Assembly (NCBI RefSeq): GCF_000284595.1
Contig: NC_017671.1
Location: 310,001 to 374,000 of the forward strand
Length of the DNA: 64,000 nucleotides
DNA from: Stenotrophomonas maltophilia D457
Lineage (GTDB): Bacteria; Pseudomonadota; Gammaproteobacteria; Xanthomonadales; Xanthomonadaceae
Direction: 5' to 3'
Below, in pieces: positions 58,884 through 64,000 of the stretch. How positions within the stretch are numbered: the first letter of the stretch is position 1; every line of letters starts with the position of its first letter. Position numbers and translations under genes: made by a program. Under the pieces are notes generated by a model that was not told the origin of the DNA, searched no databases, and saw nothing but the letters and a program-made list of their open reading frames with translations.

Positions 58884-59636
58884 ATGACCCGCACTGTCCT
58901 GATTACCGGCGCCACATCCGGCTTCGGCGCCGCCGCCGTCCACCGCTTCGCCCAGGCCGGCTGGAAAGTGATCGCCACCGGCCGCCGCGGCGAACGCCTG
59001 CAACCGCTGGTCGAGCGCTATGGCAAGGACGTGGTGCACGCCGCCGCCTTCGACATCCGCGATCCGGTGGCGATGGAGGCGGCCCTGCTGGCGCTGCCGC
59101 CGGCCTTCGGCGAGATCGACCTGCTGGTCAACAACGCCGGTCTGGCGCAGGGCACCGCACCGGCACAGAGCGCCAGGCTGTCGGACTGGACCACGATGAT
59201 CGACACCAACATCACCGCGCTGGTGACCCTGACCCACCGCCTGCTGCCGCAGCTGGTGGAGCGCAAGGGTGCGATCATCAACATCTCGTCGGTGGCCGGC
59301 GTCTACCCGTACCCGGGTGGCAACGCCTACGGTGGCACCAAGGCCTTCGTCAGCCAGTTCTCGCTGGGCCTGCGTTCGGACCTGCACGGCACCGGCGTGC
59401 GCGTGACCACGATCGAGCCGGGCATGGCCGAGACCGAGTTCACCGTGGTCCGCACCCATGGCGACCAGAATGCGTCGGACAAGCTGTACAGCGGTGCCAA
59501 TCCGATGACCGCCGAAGACATCGCCGAACAGATCTTCTGGGTGGCCACGCTGCCACCGCACCTGAACATCAATCGCCTGGAGCTGATGCCGGTCAGCCAG
59601 TCCTTCGCCGGGTTCCAGGTCGCCCGCGAGGGCTGA
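58884..59636 (+). CDS. Short-chain dehydrogenase/reductase (YdfG-like)
   Basis: 250 aa. The cofactor motif is GATSGFGAA, the structural NNAG is present, and the catalytic residues are the Ser in NISSVAGVYPYPG and the YxxxK in AYGGTK. YdfG-type enzymes use NADP and oxidise 3-hydroxy acids such as L-allo-threonine, and also act on malonic semialdehyde; the exact substrate is unproven here. A GGAGTTGCCTG ribosome site precedes ATG 58884. Confidence 0.92.
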   Translation: MTRTVLITGATSGFGAAAVHRFAQAGWKVIATGRRGERLQPLVERYGKDVVHAAAFDIRDPVAMEAALLALPPAFGEIDLLVNNAGLAQGTAPAQSARLSDWTTMIDTNITALVTLTHRLLPQLVERKGAIINISSVAGVYPYPGGNAYGGTKAFVSQFSLGLRSDLHGTGVRVTTIEPGMAETEFTVVRTHGDQNASDKLYSGANPMTAEDIAEQIFWVATLPPHLNINRLELMPVSQSFAGFQVAREG

Positions 59637-59649
59637 CGCCGTGTGTGGA

Positions 59650-59668
59650 GTCGAGCCATGCTCGACTC
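59650..59668. repeat. SMAG-like REP unit without the GTAG head
   Basis: AGTCGAGC...GCTCGACT, the same core as the first units at 21408 and 21897, here preceded by GTGG instead of GTAG. It sits between the SDR gene and the terminator. Confidence 0.75.
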
Positions 59669-59674
59669 GGCAGA

Positions 59675-59704
59675 AACAAAAAAAGCCGGGCAATGCCCGG
59701 CTTT
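59675..59704. terminator. Intrinsic terminator between convergent SDR and SPOR genes
   Basis: AAAGCCGGGC and GCCCGGCTTT form a 10-bp stem around AAT. On the minus strand a run of seven T follows, matching the end of the SPOR gene; the plus-strand side has CTTTCTTC. Confidence 0.9.
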
Positions 59705-59726
59705 CTTCATGCAGTCCCGCAGAACG

Positions 59727-60623
59727 TCACTGCGCCTTGATGGCCATCGCCTGCAGGCCGGTGCCATCCAGCTTCTGCTTCGCTTCAGACAGTTCGCCGG
59801 CGCTGCCGTACGGCCCCATGCGCACGCGATACACGGTCTTGCCGTTGATCTGCGCCGACTCCACGCGTGCCGCCAGGCCCATCATGGCCAGCTTGGCCTT
59901 GGTGGCTTCGGCGTCGCCGGACGCACCGAAGGCACCTGCCTGCAGGATGTAGCGGGCGTTGTCGGCGGGCGCCGGTACGGCAGTGGTCGCCGGCGCGGTG
60001 GGCGCGGCTTCCGCGCGCGGAGCGGGGGCGGCGGCCGTGCTGGTCGACGCCGGTGCGGTGCTGGCCGGCGGGGTTGCCGCGGCCGGGCGCTCGCTCAGCG
60101 GTGCCGGCAGCGGACGGTTGCTCGCGGTCACCGGTGCGGTGCTGGCGACGCTGGCCGTTGCGGTCGGTGCCGGCGTGGCCGTGCTCGCCGGCGGCACCGG
60201 CTTGCCCTCCAGCGCGGCCTGCGCGCGCGACGCTTCGGCCTTGGCCCGGCGCTGGTCCTCGGCACGCGCGCTGGCGGCCAGTTCGGCGTCGGACATTTCC
60301 ACTTCCTTGCCCGGCAGCAGGGTGTAGAAGTCGTACTGCGTCGCCGCGGGCTTCTCCGGTTCGGCCGGCTTCGGCGTGGCCGGCTGCGCGGCTGGCTGGC
60401 TGCCGACATCGCTGTCTGCATCAGCAACCGGGGCCGGCTGCGCGTTCGGGTTCGGCTGCGGACCGGCGCGCAGGAAGCCGTCGCCTTCGCCCTTGAACAG
60501 GTTCGGCGCCGCCAGGAACACCACGGCGGCGATCGCCACACCGGCCACCAGCCACACCCATCCGGGTGTGCCCTGGCTGCTGCTGTTGCGTCGTGCCTGG
60601 GTTTTGCCGCGTCGTGCTGCCAT
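59727..60623 (-). CDS. SPOR-domain membrane protein
   Basis: 298 aa. A basic cytoplasmic tail and a single transmembrane helix (WVWLVAGVAIAAVVFLAAPNLF) precede a long Pro/Ala/Thr linker and a C-terminal SPOR domain (about 222-298: YILQAGAFGASGDAEATKAKLAMMGLAARVESAQINGKTVYRVRMGPYGSAGELSEAKQKLDGTGL). It probably localises to the division septum by binding peptidoglycan without stem peptides. It follows argS on the same strand by 21 bp, an arrangement common in gammaproteobacteria. Confidence 0.92.
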   Translation of the reverse strand: MAARRGKTQARRNSSSQGTPGWVWLVAGVAIAAVVFLAAPNLFKGEGDGFLRAGPQPNPNAQPAPVADADSDVGSQPAAQPATPKPAEPEKPAATQYDFYTLLPGKEVEMSDAELAASARAEDQRRAKAEASRAQAALEGKPVPPASTATPAPTATASVASTAPVTASNRPLPAPLSERPAAATPPASTAPASTSTAAAPAPRAEAAPTAPATTAVPAPADNARYILQAGAFGASGDAEATKAKLAMMGLAARVESAQINGKTVYRVRMGPYGSAGELSEAKQKLDGTGLQAMAIKAQ

Positions 60624-60644
60624 GTGTACTGCGTCTCCTGATGC

Positions 60645-62333
60645 TTACATTTTTTCCGGGGCGCTCACGCCCAGGAGTTCAAGGCCGTTGGCCAGCACCT
60701 GGCGCGCCGCGCAGGCCAGGGTCAGCTTGGCGTTGCGATCGGCGGCGTCTTCCACCAGCACCGGCGTCCCGTGATACCACGTGTGGAAGGCATGCGCCAA
60801 TTCACGCAGGTACTGCGCCACCAGGTGCGGCTCCAGCGCCACGCCGGCCGCTTCCACCACTTCCGGATAGCGCGAGATCTCGTTCATCAACAGCAGCGAG
60901 GCATCGTCGGCCAGGTGGCCAAGGTTGGCCAGGCCATTGCCCTGCTCGTACACCAGGCCCTTTTCCTGCGCCTGGCGCAGCAGGCTGCAGACACGGGCGT
61001 GCGCGTACTGCACGTAGAACACCGGATTGTCGTTGCTCTGCTGGCGCGCCAGGTCGATGTCGAAGGTCAGCTGCGAATCGGGCTTGCGCGCGATCAGGAA
61101 CCAGCGGGTCGCATCGCGGCCGGCTTCTTCGATCAGGTCGCGCAGGGTGAAGTAGCTGCCGGCGCGCTTGGACAGCTTCACTTCCTCGCCGCCGCGCATG
61201 ACCGTGACCATCTGGTGCAGCACGTATTCCGGCCAGCCCTGCGGGATGCCCACTTCCATCGCCTGCAGGCCGGCGCGCACGCGCGCCAGCGAGCCGTGAT
61301 GGTCGGCGCCCAGTTCGGTGATCGCGCGCTCGTAGCCGCGCTGCCACTTGGACAGGTGGTAGGCCACGTCCGGCACGAAGTAGGTGAAGGTGCCGTCGGA
61401 CTTGCGCATCACGCGGTCCTTGTCGTCACCGAAGTCGGTGCTGCGCAGCCACAGCGCGCCGCCTTCCTCATAGGTGTGGCCGGACGCCTGCAGCTTGGCC
61501 ACCGCTTCGGCAACCTTGCCGTCGGCGTACAGCGAGCTTTCCAGGAAGTAGATGTCGAAGTCGACACCGAACGCGGCCAGGTCCAGGTTCTGCTCGTTGC
61601 GCAGGTAGGCCACGGCGAAGCGGCGGATTGCCTGCATGTCGTCCGGGTCCTTGGCGCCGACCACGGTGCTGCCTTCCAGGTCGACGCTGGCACCGGCCAT
61701 GTAGGCGCGGGCGACATCGGCGATGTACTCACCGCGGTAGCCGCCTTCCGGCCAGCCGTCCTGATCGGGTGCGACGCCCTTGATCCGCGCCTGGGTGGAC
61801 AGCGCCAGGTTCTCGATCTGCACGCCAGCGTCGTTGTAGTAGAACTCGCGCTTGGCGTTCCAGCCGTTGGCATCGAGCACGCGGGCCACGCAGTCGCCGA
61901 TCGCCGCTGCGCGGCCATGGCCGACATGCAGCGGGCCGGTCGGGTTGGCCGACACGTACTCCACGCCCACCGTGCGGCCATTGCCGGACAGGTTGCGGCC
62001 GTAGTCGTGGGCTTCCTTGATGACCGAGGCGGTTTCGCGCTGGTACGCGGCCGGGGCCAGATGGAAGTTGATGAAGCCGGGGCCGGCGATCTCGACCTTG
62101 CTGACGTCCTCGCTGCGCGGCAGCGCCTCGACCAGCGCCTGTGCCAGTGCGCGCGGATTGCTGCGCGCGGCCTTGGCCAGCAGCATCGCGGCGTTGGTGG
62201 CGAAGTCGCCGTGGTCACGGGTCTTCGGGCGCTCGACCACGAAGTCCGGCGGCAGGGAGTCGGCGGGCAGGGTGCCATTGGCGCGCAAGGCTTCGATGCC
62301 TTGGCTGATCAGGGCGCGGAGGAGATTTTTCAC
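60645..62333 (-). CDS. argS: Arginine-tRNA ligase
   Basis: 562 aa from GTG 62333. The class I HIGH-like motif is [14 protein letters not shown] and the KMSKS-like motif is VKLSKRAG. The N-terminal additional domain (about 1-110) and C-terminal anticodon-binding DALR domain are present. The size is normal for the family, whereas the longer open frame to 62576 would add an improbable Cys/Trp-rich stretch. It shares a transcript with the SPOR gene downstream. Confidence 0.95.
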   Translation of the reverse strand: MKNLLRALISQGIEALRANGTLPADSLPPDFVVERPKTRDHGDFATNAAMLLAKAARSNPRALAQALVEALPRSEDVSKVEIAGPGFINFHLAPAAYQRETASVIKEAHDYGRNLSGNGRTVGVEYVSANPTGPLHVGHGRAAAIGDCVARVLDANGWNAKREFYYNDAGVQIENLALSTQARIKGVAPDQDGWPEGGYRGEYIADVARAYMAGASVDLEGSTVVGAKDPDDMQAIRRFAVAYLRNEQNLDLAAFGVDFDIYFLESSLYADGKVAEAVAKLQASGHTYEEGGALWLRSTDFGDDKDRVMRKSDGTFTYFVPDVAYHLSKWQRGYERAITELGADHHGSLARVRAGLQAMEVGIPQGWPEYVLHQMVTVMRGGEEVKLSKRAGSYFTLRDLIEEAGRDATRWFLIARKPDSQLTFDIDLARQQSNDNPVFYVQYAHARVCSLLRQAQEKGLVYEQGNGLANLGHLADDASLLLMNEISRYPEVVEAAGVALEPHLVAQYLRELAHAFHTWYHGTPVLVEDAADRNAKLTLACAARQVLANGLELLGVSAPEKM

Positions 62334-62445
62334 GAGGCCTGCTGTGAGAATGAGCGGCGGAATCGCCCATTTTAGCGCAGATGCCCGCGCCCACGCTGAC
62401 CAGGACATGCCTGCGGGGCGCCCGCCCGGCCCTGACCAGGGCCGT

Positions 62446-63150
62446 TCAGCCGAACAGGCGCGGCTGGGGCGGGGACAGCAGGCCCCGTTCAGCAAATGAA
62501 ACGGGGCGGCCCTCGCCGACCACGAAGTGGTCGAGCAGGCGCACGTCCACCAGTGCCAGCGCCTGCTGCAGTTCATCGGTGATGCGGGTGTCGGCGCCGG
62601 AGGGCTCGGGGTCGCCGGAAGGGTGATTGTGGCTGAGGATCACCGCTGCCGCATTGTGCAGCAGGGCTCGACGCACCACCTCGCGGGGATAGACCGGGGC
62701 GGCATTGATGGTGCCCTGGAACAGTTCTTCGCAGGCGATCAGGCGGTGGCGGTTGTCCAGGAACAGCGCCATGAAGATCTCGCGGGCCTGGCCGCGCAGG
62801 CGGTGCTGCAGATAGCGGCCGACCGCAGCCGGGTTGTTGCCGACGGCCTCGCCCTGCTGAAGTTCGGCCGCCAGATAGCGGTGGGCCAGTTCCAGCCCGG
62901 CGGCCAGTGCACAGCTTCGAGCAGGGCCCAGCCCCGGCAACCGGGCCAGCTCGCGGGCCGGGCGGTCCAGCAGCACACGCAGGGGACCGTGCGCCTGCAG
63001 CAGGTCGCGCGCGGTCTGCACCGCATCGCGTCCACCGAAGCCGGAGCCGAGGAACAGTGCCAGCAGTTCTGCGTCGGACAGCGTGGCGGGGCCGCGTGCG
63101 ATCAGCTTCTCGCGGGGACGTTCCTGTTCGGGCCAGTCGTGGATGGGCAT
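62446..63150 (-). CDS. radC: RadC-family JAMM protein
   Basis: 234 aa from ATG 63150. An N-terminal helix-hairpin-helix region ([24 protein letters not shown]) precedes the MPN+/JAMM-type metallopeptidase-like domain with [14 protein letters not shown]. RadC is not a DNA-repair enzyme despite its name; a role is unknown. It stands between argS and an RcsB-like regulator on the minus strand. Confidence 0.93.
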   Translation of the reverse strand: MPIHDWPEQERPREKLIARGPATLSDAELLALFLGSGFGGRDAVQTARDLLQAHGPLRVLLDRPARELARLPGLGPARSCALAAGLELAHRYLAAELQQGEAVGNNPAAVGRYLQHRLRGQAREIFMALFLDNRHRLIACEELFQGTINAAPVYPREVVRRALLHNAAAVILSHNHPSGDPEPSGADTRITDELQQALALVDVRLLDHFVVGEGRPVSFAERGLLSPPQPRLFG

Positions 63151-63220
63151 GCCTGCATCATCGCCAGTGGGGGCGATGCGGCCCATCAGGGCAGGACGCA
63201 TGCCCGGGTCGGCCGTTGCC

Positions 63221-63847
63221 TCAGTCGCGTCGCGACTGCAGGTAGGCGAACAGCTCCTGGTTGTTCTGCAGCCCCAGCTTGCGCTTGGCCTCGGCCTTCT
63301 GCCGGCTGATCGTCTTGGGGCTGCGGCCGCAGTGGACGGCGATGGCGTTCACTTTCAGCCCGGCGGCCAACAGGTCCAGCACTTCCTGTTCGCGGGCGGA
63401 CAGCGCCGCCGGTTCGCGCGCGAACATCAGGTCGCGCGCCTGCAGGTGGTGGCGCAGCTGCTGCGAGACGAACACCTGCCCTGCCATGGCCGCGTTCAAG
63501 GCCTGCGGCAACTCGCCGAAATCGGCGCACTTGTCGACCAGGCCGCTGACACCCTCACGCAGCAGGCCATCGAGCAGGCCGGGGTGGCGGGCGCCGGTAA
63601 GCACCACCACGGGCATGCGCGGGTGGCGTGCGCGCAGTTCAGCGATCAGTTCCGGGCCATCCGGGCCGGTGCCCGGCATGGAGAGGTCGGTCAGCACCGC
63701 GTCGCAGCCGTGGTGCTCGACCAGCTGCAGCAGCTCGGCGCCGTCACGCGCGCTGCCGACGACCTCCATCAGGTGGGTCTGCAGCACGATGCGGATGCCG
63801 TGCAGGACGACGGGATGGTCGTCGGCGATGATGATGCGCGGGTGCAC
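63221..63847 (-). CDS. RcsB-like response regulator (LuxR family), paralogue of the gene at 54134
   Basis: 208 aa from GTG 63847. The receiver has [19 protein letters not shown] in [10 protein letters not shown] and K in GLVDKCAD; the LuxR domain is [55 protein letters not shown]. The C-terminal segment after the helix-turn-helix resembles the 54134 gene (SSQKTSAYRKLGI), so these are paralogues. No kinase gene is adjacent within the window; it may lie beyond the right edge. Confidence 0.88.
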   Translation of the reverse strand: MHPRIIIADDHPVVLHGIRIVLQTHLMEVVGSARDGAELLQLVEHHGCDAVLTDLSMPGTGPDGPELIAELRARHPRMPVVVLTGARHPGLLDGLLREGVSGLVDKCADFGELPQALNAAMAGQVFVSQQLRHHLQARDLMFAREPAALSAREQEVLDLLAAGLKVNAIAVHCGRSPKTISRQKAEAKRKLGLQNNQELFAYLQSRRD

Positions 63848-64000
63848 GCGGAATCCTCGAAAAGCGAAGCGGCACACCTGCGGCGGCCACTGACGATTCT
63901 GCAAACGTGGCCGGCCTACAGGTATAGGAAAGTTCCGAATCGCAGTGTCTTGAACCCCGGAAGCGCTGTGGTGCAAGTCCCATCTGCTGATAGCTGCCCG
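63848..64000. other. Upstream region of the response regulator at the right edge
   Basis: About 150 bp with no gene. It should hold the regulator's promoter; AGGTATAGGAA near 63919 (plus strand) and its complement are AT-rich, but no -35/-10 pair can be assigned with confidence. Confidence 0.4.

Overview
The window is high-GC Gammaproteobacterial chromosome from the Xanthomonadaceae, almost certainly Stenotrophomonas (S. maltophilia complex). The evidence is many GTAG-headed palindromic REP units (the SMAG family), an Ax21-family outer-membrane protein, two Xanthomonadales-type T4SS effectors with the XVIPCD C-terminal signal, and Xanthomonas-like housekeeping blocks (phoPQ, birA-coaX, trpS, argS, radC). 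No type IV secretion apparatus genes are in the window.

Layout. 1-2.5 kb: the tail of a probable immunity gene, then a large modular cell-wall-degrading X-Tfe effector. 2.6-10.3 kb: dusA, a small secreted protein with phoPQ, mtfA, birA-coaX-SPOR and tRNA-Thr(TGT). 10.4-15.5 kb: an accessory region beside the tRNA. It holds a zincin X-Tfe effector split by an IS3-family (IS407-like) element, the intact lipoprotein expected to be its immunity protein, a HigB/RelE-like toxin killed by one missing base next to its intact antitoxin, an unknown gene with a structured leader, and a 593-bp gene-free stretch. 15.5-28.7 kb: small secreted or membrane proteins, arginase, CsbD, trpS, an MBL-fold hydrolase, an M28 peptidase, an MHS transporter and two coupled EamA permeases, with REP clusters at gene ends. 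28.8-39.1 kb: a TonB-dependent receptor, an orphan YrhB/Imm35-like protein, and an export operon (membrane-fusion protein, ATPase, two FtsX permeases) divergent from a DesK/DesR-type two-component pair. 39.16-39.65 kb: a 489-bp nested palindrome. 39.7-48.2 kb: cytochrome b561 with a membrane-anchored catalase-like peroxidase, M17 aminopeptidase, HAD phosphatase, AI-2E-type permease, an envelope-stress-like trio (DUF883, holin-like, unknown) and a DegP/DegQ protease. 48.2-64 kb: a gap with a candidate sRNA, a histone H1-like protein, an S9 peptidase with an altered nucleophile elbow, Ax21, a TorF-type porin, MFS/LysR pair, SDR, SPOR protein, argS, radC and two RcsB-like response regulators.

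The most notable theme is disarmed toxins. Two toxins in the tRNA-proximal region are broken by different mechanisms while both antidotes stay open, and a third antidote-like gene (Imm35) has no toxin nearby. The most notable unexplained structure is the 489-bp nested palindrome. Calls rest on reading the sequence and on family knowledge; no searches were run.
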